Part shown: in pieces, positions 46,657 through 58,800 of the stretch
Position numbering within the stretch: the first letter of the stretch is position 1
How the letters are laid out: each line of letters begins with the position of its first letter
Source: Takakia lepidozioides
Lineage: Eukaryota > Streptophyta > Takakiopsida > Takakiales > Takakiaceae
Direction: 5' to 3'
DNA: 64,000 nt
Assembly: GCA_030704615.1 (NCBI GenBank)
Contig: CM060733.1
Location: forward strand, 64,726,001 to 64,790,000
Program-made: the position numbers and the translations under genes
Notes under the pieces: generated by a model
What the model was told of the DNA's origin: nothing
Seen by the model: only the letters and a program-made list of their open reading frames with translations
Databases searched by the model: none

Positions 46657-47538
46657 CTACAACCACAGTACCAAATCTCCCGTCTTAAAAGTCTTTAATT
46701 TATCTTCATCAAACTGATCCTTCCTCTTCATCTGAATTCTAGTCATGTTATCAGCTGCATCAGCACGTACTTCTTCCACATGGTATAATTCATGTTTCTT
46801 GACCTTAATTGAATCTTCCAATTCCATTCTCCTTCCCCATTCAGTTCTCATGGTAGGTAACAAGAATTCCACTGGAAGTAAAGCTTCCATACCATAAACT
46901 AATTGGAATGGTGTATACTTAGTGGTGATTTTATATGAAGTCTTGTATGACCACAAAGCTGTCAGCAGCTTTGTATCCCAATCTGTTCTGTTTGCATTGA
47001 CTATCTTAGCCAAGATAGTACATAATATTTTGTTGGTAGCCTCTGCCTGCCCATTACCCTGTGGGTAATAAGTTGTACTCTTCCTATGCACAATCATGAA
47101 CTCTTTAGTCAATAGTTCAATGGTCTCACTAATGAAGTGACTTCCCTGGTCACTGATAAATTCCAGGGGACAGCCAAATCGTGTAAGTATGTTCTCATAT
47201 AGGAACCTTGCTGTAGACTTAGCTGTGTTGTCCCTCAGAGCTTTAGCTTCCACCCACTTTGTAGTATAATCAGTGGCTGTGATTATATACTTGTTCTGTG
47301 TATTCTTGGCTGGTGGCTTAATTGGTCCAACAAAGTCTAGTCCCCATTTCTGAAATGGTTCAGTAGGCATCGTAGGATGCAAAGCCATCTTCCCAGATCT
47401 CTGCAATGGTCCTAACCTCTGACACTCATCACAACTCTTACAATACTTGTGTACATCCTTGAACAAAGTAGGCCACCAGTAACTTGCAAGTAGTATCTTT
47501 CTACTGGTAGTCTCTTCTCCAAAATGACCTCCAGCCAC
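46657..47538 (-). pseudogene. G2 integrase
   Basis: The frame has the zinc-binding half of integrase ([12 protein letters not shown]; the HH part lies in the preceding frame), then the catalytic core with WGLDFVGPI (first Asp), [12 protein letters not shown] (second Asp) and [14 protein letters not shown] (Glu). A C-terminal basic region ends KTGDLVLWL. The catalytic residues are all present. It is out of frame with RNase H upstream, so it would need a frameshift to be translated from pol. Confidence 0.85.
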
Positions 47539-48323
47539 TCCTTTATGACTTTCTCCAAAACTTTATTTGCTTCATGGTGGTACAAGCATCGTTTAAGTAC
47601 TCCATCAGGTCCTAGCTCATACATTCTGCCCCCTACCATAGTATAAGGTAAAGCCTTGATAACGATTCTCTTCCTCTGCTCCTTTCCATAACTAGGTGGG
47701 CACTGACCATGAGTAAGGTAGTATTTGATTGGCCACTGCCAATCTAACCAGTCATCTGCACTTCCCTGCACCTCCACTGCAAATAAACTCGCATCAGGTA
47801 ATTGGTCGTCTACTCCTGTGGCGGGCTCTCCTGTTGATAGGCACAAATGATCTGCCACAAGATGCAAACGGCCAGGCTTGTAAACAACTTCGAACTCAAA
47901 CTCGTGCAAGATTATTAACCACCTTGCTATCCTTCCACTTATCAAAGGTTTGTTCACCAGATATATCAGAGCCTGGTGATCCACATAAAACATAAACTTC
48001 CTTCCCAATAGGTAATGCCTGAATTTCTTGACTGCATAAATCATTGCCAGTGCTTCTCTTTCAGTTGTGCTATAGTTCCTTTCAGCACTGTTCATCAACC
48101 TACTAGCATAGTACACAGATGAATCTATATTTCCTGTAACATTTTGGGCTAACACAGCTCCCAACGCTTCTCCTGAGGCATCACAGTGAACATGAAATAC
48201 TACATGCCAGTGAGGGTTAATCAGCACAGGTGTAGTTGTTACTGACAATGTAAGTTCCTCAAAAGCCTGTTGACATTCAGCTGTCCATGCAAACACTGCA
48301 TCTTTCTTTAGAAGCTTGCTCAA
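47412..48323 (-). pseudogene. G2 RNase H and integrase linker
   Basis: The RNase H domain reads HVHCDASGEALGAVLAQ, NYSTTEREALAMIYAV and FMFYVDHQALIYLV, with the expected Asp-Glu-Asp series. It then continues into the linker with GGRMYELGPDG and the start of the integrase zinc domain ([11 protein letters not shown]), where a frameshift near 47530 breaks it off. Confidence 0.85.
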
Positions 48324-48398
48324 TGGTGCTGCTATCTGTGCATACCGTCTGACAAATCTTATGTAATAACTGGTTTGTCCAAGTAATCTCCTTAGACT

Positions 48399-49484
48399 CT
48401 AAACATTTACTGGTGGTGGAGAGGCTTTAATGGCCTCTGTCTTTCTGGGATCCACAAGAAATCCCCTCTTACACACAATGTGTCCCAAAAGCATCCCTGA
48501 GTTCACACAGAAAGTACACTTCTCTGGATTCAGGCCCAGACCTCTCATCCTGCATCTGGCCAAACATAACTCCAATTTATGCAAGTGCTCATTCTTAGAG
48601 TTGTACACACTGAAATCATCCAAGAACATCTGTATGAAATCATCCAGATACTCATAAAAAGATTCACTTATCACTCTTTGAAAGGTTGCTGGTGCATTAC
48701 AAAGTCCAAAAGGCATGACTTTGTATGCATAAGCACCCCAGTCTGTGATGAAAGCTGTCTTTCCCTGGTCTTCTTCTGCCACTTGCACTTGATTATAACC
48801 ACTGAAGCCATCCATGAATGAGTACATCTCATGGCCTGCCACAGTGTCCAATACTGCTTCTGTGAATGGCAAAGGGAAATGATCTTTCTTCGTACAAGCA
48901 TTCATCTTCTTATAGTTCACACAAACTCTCAGTTTACCATTCTTCTTGGGAACTATCACAATGGGTGACAACCAAGTTGTATACTCTATCGGGTATATAA
49001 ACTTAGCCTCAGCCAACTTCTTGATCTCTTCTCCAACCTTCTGTGCATAGTTGGGATTCATTCTGTACCTTGCCTGTTTGATTGGTACTGACCCTGGTTC
49101 CAGTTCAATCTTATGCTGACAGATCTCAGGTGGTATCCCTTTCAGATCCTCATAGCTCCAAGCAAATACATCTCTGTATTTGATGAACAGACTCTTAGCT
49201 TCCTCAAAGAATTCTGGCTCCAAATCAGCCCCTACCTTCACCATCCTCGGTTCCCCTTCAATTCCCACATTCACTTCTCTCACCTGTTCATCAGCTGTGA
49301 TCGTCCAACCAGTCACCACTTCATCCTGTAAACTCACAGTGGCTGGTTCTTCTAGGATTTCCATTTCTCCCTCTTTTTCTTCATAGAAGTGTGGTGGGTA
49401 ACTGCTTGTTTCACTCTCAATTGGTGTTGCTGTCACTACACCACAGTAGATACCTTTTAAACAACTTAGGCCTTCCAGTTGCAT
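48399..49484 (-). pseudogene. G2 reverse transcriptase
   Basis: A complete RT core: LSPIVIVPKKNGKLRVCVNY, FMDGFSGYNQVQVAEED, MPFGLCNAPATFQRVI and the active site IQMFLDDFSVY (a FLDD form of YVDD), then GLGLNPEKC and LLGHIV. The frame ends in TAG just before RNase H. It copies element RNA into DNA within the particle. Confidence 0.9.
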
Positions 49485-49556
49485 CTCTGCAACTTGCTCC
49501 CACTCTGGGTGTCCAGCGAATAAGGTAGCTTCCTGCTCCTCATCAAGTCCTCCCCT

Positions 49557-50459
49557 TCAGTCATACTCCCTGACCCCTCGAGGTCTTCTCGTAGCAGGTA
49601 ATCTACTAGATTTCTTAGTGGTGATTTGTATCTTGTGCATCCCATCATTCATAGTTAGTAACTGGGAATTCCAGTCATGGAATACCCTGGCCTGCTTCAG
49701 CCACGGTCGACCCAGCAATAAGGAGTAAGCTTCCATGACTTCATCCATTTTCAACACAGTTACTGTGATCTTAAAGATCATCTTTTGAATTTGTATCTTA
49801 ACTCCTCTTATCAATCCCAATGGCTGTACACTTCTTTGATCTGCCATTGTTACTGTAAATGGGGCTGGTTTCATGTTACTTAGACCAAGCTTCTGCCTTA
49901 ATTGGTCTGTCATGATATTCACTCCAGAGCCTCCATCTATCAGTACATCAGTATGTTCTGTGCTTCCAATTCTCAATTGGATTACTGGCATAGAATCATC
50001 AAAGTCCATGACTGTTTCTCGCCCTTCCGGCTTCACATTATAACTAGTCACCTTGCTGTTCAGGTTTGTGTTCCCTGTCACATGGGCAATTCGATTGATT
50101 GCTTGATACAGCCTATGTCTACAATAAGGTGCCACAGCCAATAGTTGTCCAATGGTAATCTCCGCTTTGGACTGGCATATTACTTCAACCAAAGTCCCTT
50201 CATTACTTTGCATTTCTGCAACTTCTTTCTTCCCTTCATCCTCACTCACTTCCTCTTCTCTTTCAGAATCAGAGGAATCTGCCATAGGAATATCAGTACT
50301 CTTCTGCATTTCCCTTATGGTATCTGCCACTTCCTTGTGCAGTTCCTTCTCATCTCTCCAAGCCTCATCATCTTTAGGCACATCACTGCCATCTTCATTA
50401 TCATCACCTTCCTCATCTACTGGAGGTATTATTTTGGCTTTGCTTCTGGTTACTATCAT
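49557..50459 (-). pseudogene. G2 protease region
   Basis: An acidic linker (VDEEGDDNEDGSDVPKDDE) is followed by the protease domain, with the catalytic VLIDGGSGVNIMTDQL and LLLGRPWLKQARVFHDW near the end. It is longer than the G1 version, which lacks about 300 bases here. Frames change between this segment and RT. Confidence 0.8.
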
Positions 50460-50480
50460 TGTACTTACTTCTGGTACTAC

Positions 50481-51227
50481 TCATGGCCTAACCATGTGAG
50501 CTGCCACCACTGACCCCTCATTCACAGGAGCTCTCATCTCATTTTGGTGTCTGATCCAGAATGGACAAGCTGCCTTGCGATGTCCTGCCTGATTACAATA
50601 GTAACACAGTTCTTCCCCATTAGGTCCTCGCCCTTGGTCTGTTCTGGGATTGTTTCTGTAATCCTGATTCCCTGGCTGGTAATTCCCCCTTGGATTACGC
50701 TGATAGTTGCCTCTGGAATTTCCTTGGTAATTCCCTCTTGGATTACCTCTCCCTTCCATGCCATTGTTATAACCACCAGGCCTACCATAGTGGTCATGAT
50801 CACTGTTTCTTCTTGGCTGGGGCTGCACTTGATGCACCCTTACTTGCCTAGGTTCTCTTGTTGCTGTCCTTCTGTTGTAGTAACAATTCTCAGTAGAATG
50901 GTTATCCATTTTACAGATAGTACAATGTTTCTCCTTCATGTGGCATTCAGTGGTGGTATGGCCTTCATTCTGGCATTTTGCACACCAAACACCCTTCCTC
51001 CAATGTGTTGCAGCCTCTGTGGCATACTTCTTCAAGATTTCTTCTAATCTTTTCTCATAGTTATCCCTCTTCAACTTTTCCTTCCTCTTATTCTTCCTTT
51101 TAAGCTCTTGCTCTTCTTCCTCATCTAACTCATCCTCAGAGTCTTCATCATCCCTTTTCTCTCTCCTGAGCATTCCCAATTGCTCAATTATGTTCGCTAT
51201 TTCAAATGCCCCCAGTACGGTCGCCAA
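50481..51227 (-). pseudogene. G2 gag C-terminal part
   Basis: Retains the last part of gag: an acidic/basic coiled region, Cys/His-rich knuckles (WCAKCQNEGHTTTECHMKEK), RGNYQ repeats, and CYYCNQAGHRKAAC as the canonical CCHC knuckle. The N-terminal gag domain seen in G1 is deleted. This makes the copy dependent on other members for particles. Confidence 0.8.
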
Positions 51228-51229
51228 AT

Positions 51230-52057
51230 ATCGAGCGGCTTTTACTCACCCATCCCTTCACTATCCGAGGTGGAAGCTCCAAGATAGAAGAGTTGGATAT
51301 CTCTAAGCACTCAGCCCACTCAGAACAATTAGTCATGACCTGCAGCTAGTGAATCATGGTTGTGCTTCCTATTTGTATTTCTTATTGCCTTCATGTTATC
51401 AATTTACCTTACCGTGTATACTGAAGCATCAGATTGCTTCAGTATCTACTAAGTTCCAGTTAATCATGCATTCATTCCACAGCTTCTCTTGTGTCTCTCT
51501 ACAAAAGTATGTTTGTATCGATTCAGTATCGGATTAAGATTAATCATGTATCATGCCTATGCCATGGTGTCTCTATTCTATCCTACTGTATAATTCTACA
51601 GCTTGCATGAACTAAGCCTCATTCAAGTCATCATCTCCTCTTCACTGTTTCCCGCTCTCCGTTACGTCTCTTCCTCCCTTCAACAAGTCGCCCTCCTCCA
51701 GAAGTGATCCCCTTCCTGTTGCCGCTCTCCTAATCTACCCGCAAGCTGTTCTAACCACCTAACTAACTAACCGTCATCCCTGAAGTAACACGTTCCCTCT
51801 GCAGATGTCGTTCCCTGTCAATGATAACTGTTCCCCATGTACTGTGAAAGGTTGTGTCAAGCTGTGCCGAGCTGTGACTGGCTATGTAAAGTTGTGTCGG
51901 GCTGTGACTGGCTGTGCGAAGCTATGTCGGGCTGTGTAACCCCCCTAAAGCCTGCTCTTGCCACCCCTAAGGTTCCTGTTGGTCTCAGTCTGCGCAAAAA
52001 TTAAGGGTACCCCACAGAACCCATAAAAGCGTCTAAGTCCCAAACAGCCCTCTAACA
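51230..52057 (-). repeat. G2 5' LTR and leader
   Basis: Runs from TGTTAGAGGGC at 52057, through a short GCTGTG tract (about 51850-51940), to the leader that matches G1 near 10100-10330. The LTR/leader boundary is not resolved because no clear primer-binding site is seen. Confidence 0.55.
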
Positions 52058-53470
52058 AGCTGGAATCGTACCAGATGTGATCCTGAACACTGCCCTGGTG
52101 GACATGTATGCCAAATGTGGGAGCATCGAGGATGCAAAGGGAGTGTTCAACAATATGGCTGAACGAAATGAGGTGTCGTGGAGTGCGATGCTCGCAGGGT
52201 ATACACAGTAGGGGCGCAAGATGGAGGCTTTGGAGACGTATGAGCAAATGATGTGTGAAGGGATGAAGCCCGACCACATCATGTTTGTGTGCGTTTGCAG
52301 TGCGTGTGCAAGCCTGGCAGCCCTGGAAAAGGGCAAAGAGGTGCATGGTGACATCGTCAGAGCTGGAATCGTACCAGATGTGATCCTGAACACTGCTCTG
52401 GTGGACATGTATGCCAAATGTGGGAGCATCGAGGATGCAAAGGGAGTGTTCAACAATATGGCTGAACGAAATGTGGTGTCGTGGAGTGCGATGCTTGCAG
52501 GGTATACACAGCAGGGGCGCAAGTTGGAGGCTTCGGAGATGTATGAGCAAATGATGTGTGAAGGGATGAAGCTCGACCACATCACGTTTGTGTGCGTTTG
52601 CAGTACGTGTGCAAGCCTGGCAACCCTGGAAAAGGGCAAAGAGGTGCATGGCGACATCGTCAGAGCTGGAATCATACCAGATGTGATCCTGAACACTGCC
52701 CTGGTGGACTTGTATGCCAAATGTGGGAGCATCAAGGATGCAAAGGGAGTGATCAACAATATGGCTAAACGAAATGTGGTGTCATGGAGTGCGATGCTTG
52801 CAGTGAATGCACAACAGGGGCGCGGGATGGAGGCTTTGGAGACGTATGAGCAAATGATGTGCGAAGGGGTGAAGCCCGACCACATCACGTTTGTGTGCAC
52901 TCGCAATGCTTGTGCAAGCTTGGCAGCCCCAAAAGGGCAAAGAGGTGAATGGTGACATCATCAAAGCTGGAATTGTACCAAATGTCATTCTGAACACAGC
53001 CATGGAAGCTCTGGAAAAGGGCTTGCAAAGAGGTCCATGGCGACATCATCAGGGCTGGAATTGTACCAAATGTCATTTTGAACAATACCCTGGTGGACAT
53101 GTATGCAAAATGTGGGTGCAGGAGCAAACATGTATGTTAAGTGCATGAGCATCATGCATGCATGCTCACGAAGTTTTCAACAAAATGTCTCAATGATCTT
53201 TGATCACGTGGAATATAATGTTGGCAGGATTTACCAAGCATGGGTGTGGTAGGAATGCTTTGGAGACCTATGAGCAAATGCTGCGCGAACATCACGTTTG
53301 TTTGTGTTTGCAATGCGTGTGCAAGCCTGGGACCTCTGGAAAAGGGGAAAGAGGTCCATGGTGACATCATTAAAGCTGGAATTGTACCAGATGTCATTCT
53401 GAACAATGCCCTGGTGGACATGTATGCGAAATGGGTGCATTAAGGATGTGAAGGGAGTTTTCAACACTAT
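52058..53470 (+). pseudogene. Tandem PPR units, 303-bp period
   Basis: At least three near-identical units start at 52059, 52362 and 52665 (AGI(V/I)PDVILNTALVD, MYAKCGSIEDAKGVFNNMAE, CACASLAALEKGKEVHGDIV). Each is 101 codons, that is one P-L-S triplet; more decayed copies follow to about 53470. A TAG at about 52208 reads GYTQ-stop-GRK where the next unit has CAG. PPR proteins of this type bind organellar RNA. The left side is cut by the G2 LTR and there is no start, targeting peptide or C-terminal domain, so this is a fragment that has amplified in tandem. Confidence 0.75.
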
Positions 53471-53604
53471 GGCTGAACGAGATGTGATGTCATGGAACGC
53501 AATGCTTGCAGGGTATGCAGAGCAGGGACATGGTATGGAGACCTATGATCAAATGATGGGGGAAGGGGGCACCTTCTTCAATAGCTCACAGCGGCTACAA
53601 GTAG

Positions 53605-53706
53605 GTAGATGGTCAACTGGAAACAGCAACGGCAGCAGCACAATTCATAAAACAAGGCGCTGCTAATGAAGGTACCTTCTTCAACATATTTCACCTTGTT
53701 TTCTCC
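53605..53706 (+). pseudogene. Exon-like segment, copy 1 of a repeated pair
   Basis: Encodes VDGQLETATAAAQFIKQGA then NEGTFFNIFHLVFS. A second copy lies 576 bases downstream with about 80% nucleotide identity. No known family recognised. The pair may be duplicated exon ends or transposon-borne. Confidence 0.3.
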
Positions 53707-54048
53707 TGCTATTAGAGTCGTCCCTAAATTTTAATGTTGAATTCTGCAAGTTAGCTCGTTGGTGGATCTATGGTAGTTTTGGAGTGATTTTGACATGTTA
53801 CTGCCAATGTGGTCGACAGGAAAGTATTGAAAAATAGATAACAGAGACTCGAGGAGAAGCTCTAGGATGAATACGTTCCCGACCTCAGTCAATGGTGGAA
53901 CAATCGAGGCAAAAGGTGAATGCCTGTTGGAAGCAGACGCAAGTCAACATAGGAACTAGTGTGATAAGTAGGGTTGGGGTGTTTGCTCAAGCAATTCTGG
54001 GCTGTCATTGTCAGCTGCTAGCAGCAAGGCGAGGATGTATGCATGATT

Positions 54049-54300
54049 TGTGCAGGGGCATGGATAGCTGAAGGAGCAGGGATAGATATGTGGGTCCAGA
54101 TTCATCCAAGAGGGCCGGATTTCAAGCTCCATATTACCTATGATTCCCTGTGGAAGGATAGGTACAAGAAACCTGCATGGGTAGATGGTCAACTGGAAGC
54201 CGTAGCAGCAGCGGCACAATTGATCAAATCAGGCACTGTTAATCAAGGCACCTTCTTCAACACATTTCATCCTGTTTTTTCCCTCTTATCAAATCGGCCG
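54049..54300 (+). pseudogene. Exon-like segment, copy 2 with extra upstream codons
   Basis: Begins after a CAG near 54052 and reads AGIDMWVQIHPRGPDFKLHI, then SLWKDRYKKPAWVDGQLEAV and NQGTFFNTFHPVFSLLSNRP, ending at a possible GTAAG donor near 54301. It looks protein-coding, with conserved-looking Trp and Pro positions, but I do not recognise it. The region 54301-55318 contains no other gene; 54600-54770 is very AT-rich. Confidence 0.3.
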
Positions 54301-54779
54301 TAAGTATTGCACTGTTTAACAGGATCCTTGATTCTAGTAGCACCAGAACAAACTAGTATTACAACAATTCAGCCCATGTGTGGGCTTGCTTATTTTTTGC
54401 TTACTGGACCTTTTCAGGCATGGATTTTTGGACCTTGTGGCCTTTGAGGTGTCCATTGGGACATTGGTCTCATTTGGATTTTTGTAATATAATTTATAGG
54501 GCGTGTATTTCCCTGTACCTGTCTATTTTGAATATTCTTGTGGTTGCTAGTATGCAAGAGGGGTCCATTCTGTTTTTATATCAGAATTTCACCATATAAT
54601 GAAGAATTTAAATCAATTAATCTATTTTTATTTTATATAACATTATTAAATTAAACAATAATACCATTTAATAAAAAATTCCAAGCTGCTATCTCCTGTT
54701 TTCAAAAATAAAATATAAATTTAAGAATTTAAAATTACAAATATAACTATTAAATTATTTTCAGAGACATTCTTGATGA

Positions 54780-55163
54780 CACGTGGCATAAACCCTGCCA
54801 TATATGCTAGTCATATATTATGTCTAAGTGCCACATGTCACATCTGAAGTGCCACAGGTGTCGTGACGTGTTCCTCGCGCAGTGGTACACGTGTTCCTCT
54901 AAAGCCTCTCCATGTAGGCAACGCTCATCATACAATGTAGTCATATAGTTAGTCGTATGTAAGTCATAGAGTTGTAACTACATCACTCTCTTATGCATGA
55001 CTCCAGGTGCCACGCACGCAGTCACGGCTATGACTTGCAAAATGCAGTCCTAAAGACTAGTCGCTATGACAGGGTTTTTTTTCACTACAGAGTGATGTAG
55101 TCATGAACGCATATAGGACTGAAAAAATAGTTATATGTGCAGTCATAAAAACGCTCATCTGTT
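54780..55163 (-). mobile_element. Possible CACTA-type terminus and subterminal region
   Basis: Read on the minus strand from 55163, the sequence starts CACTACAACAGATGAGCGTT, a typical CACTA-type end. It is followed inward by repeated short motifs (AGTCATA, GTGCCACRTGTC). The opposite end was not located, so the extent is unknown. If real, the PPR block at 52-54 kb may lie inside it, as at 1.6-4.8 kb. Confidence 0.35.
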
Positions 55164-55318
55164 GTAGTGGTGGTAACGGCCATATTGCATGAGACGGCGA
55201 ACCTATCGCCAAAATTTCCATATTATTAAGTTCATATCTATGTTCATAAGCCCCTGGCCATAGAGGACCATGGGAGGCATTGCTAACTAGCTTTATAAGT
55301 AGTTAAGCTATTTTGTAG

Positions 55319-55667
55319 AGAGTTGCCAAAAAAGGCAGAGCCCAGCACTAAAGTGCCGGCGCCTTACGCGTCTTTGGGCTGGAGGTCAACCAAGGAGGTT
55401 GCCTAGATCTAACACGGGTGGTGCGGCCTTTCCCCGTGGGGGAAGTTGACCCCAGGAGCAAAGTACGGGTTGCTGATACACTGCGTGGCAGCACTAGGCG
55501 CCATAGCTGGGCCCGCGCAGGTACGACACGAGTGGCAGAGACGACGGAGCCTGCTATTACCCACTGGACCCGCGCAGGCGGCGGGCCAGTCGCGCCGCGC
55601 CAGGTAGCGCTGGCCGCGGGGTATCGGTTTTAACCGCTGGATATTACGACGGACCCCGCCAGGGACT
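55319..55667 (-). repeat. Repeat R, second part, inverted
   Basis: Reverse complement of about 5545-5895, from GGCAACTCTCTA inward to CCTGGCGGGGTCC. Homology stops at 55667, exactly where the first part should follow. The first part is found alone at 35572-36172. Confidence 0.7.
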
Positions 55668-55869
55668 GTTGGTCCCTGGGACGGGTATTTTAAGGGGGGT
55701 TTTCTCCCTATGCCCTTGATTTCCTGTGCACTATTCATGGTGTTCTTCTTGCATGTGAATGAGGGCGTGTTTTAGCAAATGATAAGGAATGGTTGGAACC
55801 ATTGGATAGGCCCCAGTGAGGCCATCAGTTTGATATGTATTCCGGGGCATGTGAAAGCACGGCTTACGG

Positions 55870-58800
55870 GTGGATATTCCCAGCACGAGCACCGCAGTTC
55901 GATCTATTCTTGAAATTCTACGAGGGCTTCACATGGAGGGACACCGCTCGGAGCTGGCCGGGCTGGACTACAGCAAGTTTGCAATTAAATCGGTTACATG
56001 CCTTCCCGCAGACGTCGACGGTAATATCTTCTTTGAGTTCCCTCCTCGGACGGACTACTCGAGGGCGTCCGGAATGTTGACAGATATGGATAGAAAACAT
56101 GATGGTCATCCTTGGTGCGTCACCAAAACCACCAGCATGAAGATGCTCGATGGTGTGCGGGTGCGCTACGTTGTTTGTGCGGGCGCGTTGCGGTGTTTCT
56201 CCCCAACTTGCTTCCAATTTAAATCCAGAGGTCACAGGAACGAGACCGATTGGACAGGCACAGCTCATCAACCATTTTGTGCTCAGGAGAAGGTTCCGAA
56301 CTCCACATTTAAGTGTGCGCATTGCAAAGAACCACCACACTGCATGTTTGTTTGTAATGCCAAGCAGTTCTATGTATTGCACCGTTTCCCCTGACCTCAC
56401 CCGAGCTTGCATACATGTTGGTTCCCATTGTCACAAATTGGCGAGGGGGAACTCGCGGGAGGCTGCCCACGAGGCAGAGCAGCTCGTTCAGGAGGAGGTT
56501 AAGTTGAGACCGGGTGCCAAACCCAAACAGATACAGCTCCAAGCCGCCCATAAGATGGCCTTGGCCAGAATTATGTCGGAAGACGGCTCCGATAGAGTTC
56601 CTCTCGATGAGAAGGAAATGGAGGCATTGCTGGAGTTGGTGTCCCACGTATGTTCACCAAATGTCCGAAACCACATTGTCTCATGCAAACAGAAAATTGG
56701 GCGTGGCTCGGATATGCACTCCATTTTGGAGGTGAAGCGACGATGTGGATATGACTACATTCATGGAAGTAGGTTTCCAGGACAAGGGACTGAGGCAGAT
56801 CGTTGTTTCGTATTCAAAATGTCCACGTGTGGACCTGGCAGCGGCGTCGAACTGGTCGACAGGATGACGAGTGGGGACTTGTCAAACAGTTGGGTCATGT
56901 TCGACCATATCAAGCGAATTACAAATCACCAGTGGGTGACAATGGGTGCACATGTCTACGACACCCACTGCAGGATGCTAATGACAATTGCTATTTGTGA
57001 GATGAAATGAGAGGACACACAATCGGAGATGCTTCTTTGGCAGGGAATAAACGAACAGATGGCCAAGGCGGGATTGCCCCCTCCCAATTTCCGTGGTTTC
57101 ATGGCGGACAACGCACAAGCAAATTGGGGTGCCATCCAAAGGGTGTACGGGCAAGACCCCAATGTTCCCATGGAAGGCAAGGAGAGATCTTGTGGGTTCC
57201 ATTTTCTGCAGAGCCTTTCGCAGTACACTACCAGGCTCGTGGCGCCAGATTTCAGAGAGGAGCACCGTTCCATGTGTCTTGCGTGGAAGCGCGCTCCCAC
57301 CTTGGATGATGCAGAGACACAGTTTGCATGTATACGGGCTTGGTGGACATTGTCAGGTGCTCTAAGGAAATCAGACGAGGGAGCAATGGTCAGTTGGCTA
57401 GCATGGTGGCATTATCATTTCCTCCAGTTCAGCGACTATATGCGGGAGGTGAGTTGCACGAATTCGCGTCCCGTTGAATATTATTCTTGGCATTATTTGT
57501 AACTTTCTTGTAACCTCAACATGTGCTTGTGCAGGAAATGGGTCTCGACTCCGACACCGACATGCCCACGACAAACATTGCCGAATCAGTGCATTCTTCC
57601 TGGCGTGCCTCCTCTGCGGCGCATCTGGTGGACATCCTCACTGCCACAATGGAGGTCATTGTGAGGTCAATTATGCAGCAATGCAGGTACAACGAGTTCT
57701 TGAAAGGGAAACAGTGGGGCTTGGGGCCGGACAGGCAGGAAATGCTGATGCGGACTGCCTCCAGATCGAAGAATCCTTGGAAGTGGGCGGCGGCCTTACG
57801 AGAGGGCCTTCGGGACACGCCATTGCTTCGAAGAGGCCAACATTTGGAAGGAGATGTTCATACCCGTCCAGTGAGACGGAGACTTGACGAGGCACCTAGC
57901 GGGGAAGAGGATTCATGGCGAGCTGACAAGAATATTCGCACGCTCCCTCGTGGTCCCATGATGTTGCCCGAGGAGGTCTCGTCGAGCACCGCAAGTCCTG
58001 CACGTTCAAGATCGCCATCTCCTTTGAGCACAGGGCACGTGCCCGAGGAATATAACGAGCCATCTGTGGTAACGCAGTACAACATACCCATTGTGGAGAC
58101 AAGAGTGTCGGAGTCACAGTGGAGAATTGCAAGGACATTGCCGGCATTTCGAGGGAAGTGCTGCGCCATTCGGATGGATACGAGAGCACGCTGTGGTGAG
58201 ATGATTCGGAGGAACCCACACGGTGCTGTACCTGCACCTTGTTTCAGCGGCAGATTTTTTACTCCCACATTTGCTCACGCCACGTTTTGGTTTTGTAGGC
58301 ACGACATAATGACCTGTGTATTTGGCAAGCCCAAGTACGGGATTCAGGGAATGCCGGAGCCTTTGGGCGTCTGGCCTGTTGCACCGGGTTGCAGCCTCTC
58401 TCAGAATGAGGTGGATGCTCTATCTGCAGCAGGATTTCGAATGGTGCAACGCACAGATGTCCCGGCCCACGCATTTCCAGTTCCTCAGACCCAGCCATTG
58501 CAAACTGCTCGGTCCAGTAGAGACGGATTGGACAATTTTGCACATCCCACAATGCGATTCGGAAGAGTGAAGAGACGACACCCTCCGAACAAGTTGAATG
58601 AGACTCGGATTGCCAATGCTCTTGGGATGGCTTGCACTATTCAGAGCTCCGTGGACGTACCTCCACCCGGCCTTGGGCGTGTTTATCGGATGGCAACGGC
58701 TGGCTCGGCTGTACGCGACGACGTATACACAATTACGATTGGAGTGGAGCCGACTTGCAATTGTACGGACTTCTCGTTGATGGAAGCAAAGAAGGGTTCA

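Larger units (their letters stand above)
46363..52057 (-). mobile_element. Ty3/gypsy element G2
   Basis: A minus-strand gypsy element has its 5' LTR boundary TGTTAGAGGGC at 52057. It carries gag C-terminus, protease, RT, RNase H and integrase in Ty3/gypsy order. About 1.9 kb of gag, present in G1, is missing: near 51215 the leader joins directly to GCATTTGAAATAGCGAAC. Frames are separated by stops or shifts between protease and RT, RT and RNase H, and RNase H and integrase. It cut into a PPR repeat at 52058. No intact 3' LTR is visible. Confidence 0.85.

Noticed and set aside
51945-52906. Minus-strand frames of 234 and 284 codons
   Set aside because: They are the antisense of tandem PPR units and inherit their periodicity. 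The plus strand carries the recognisable PPR motifs.
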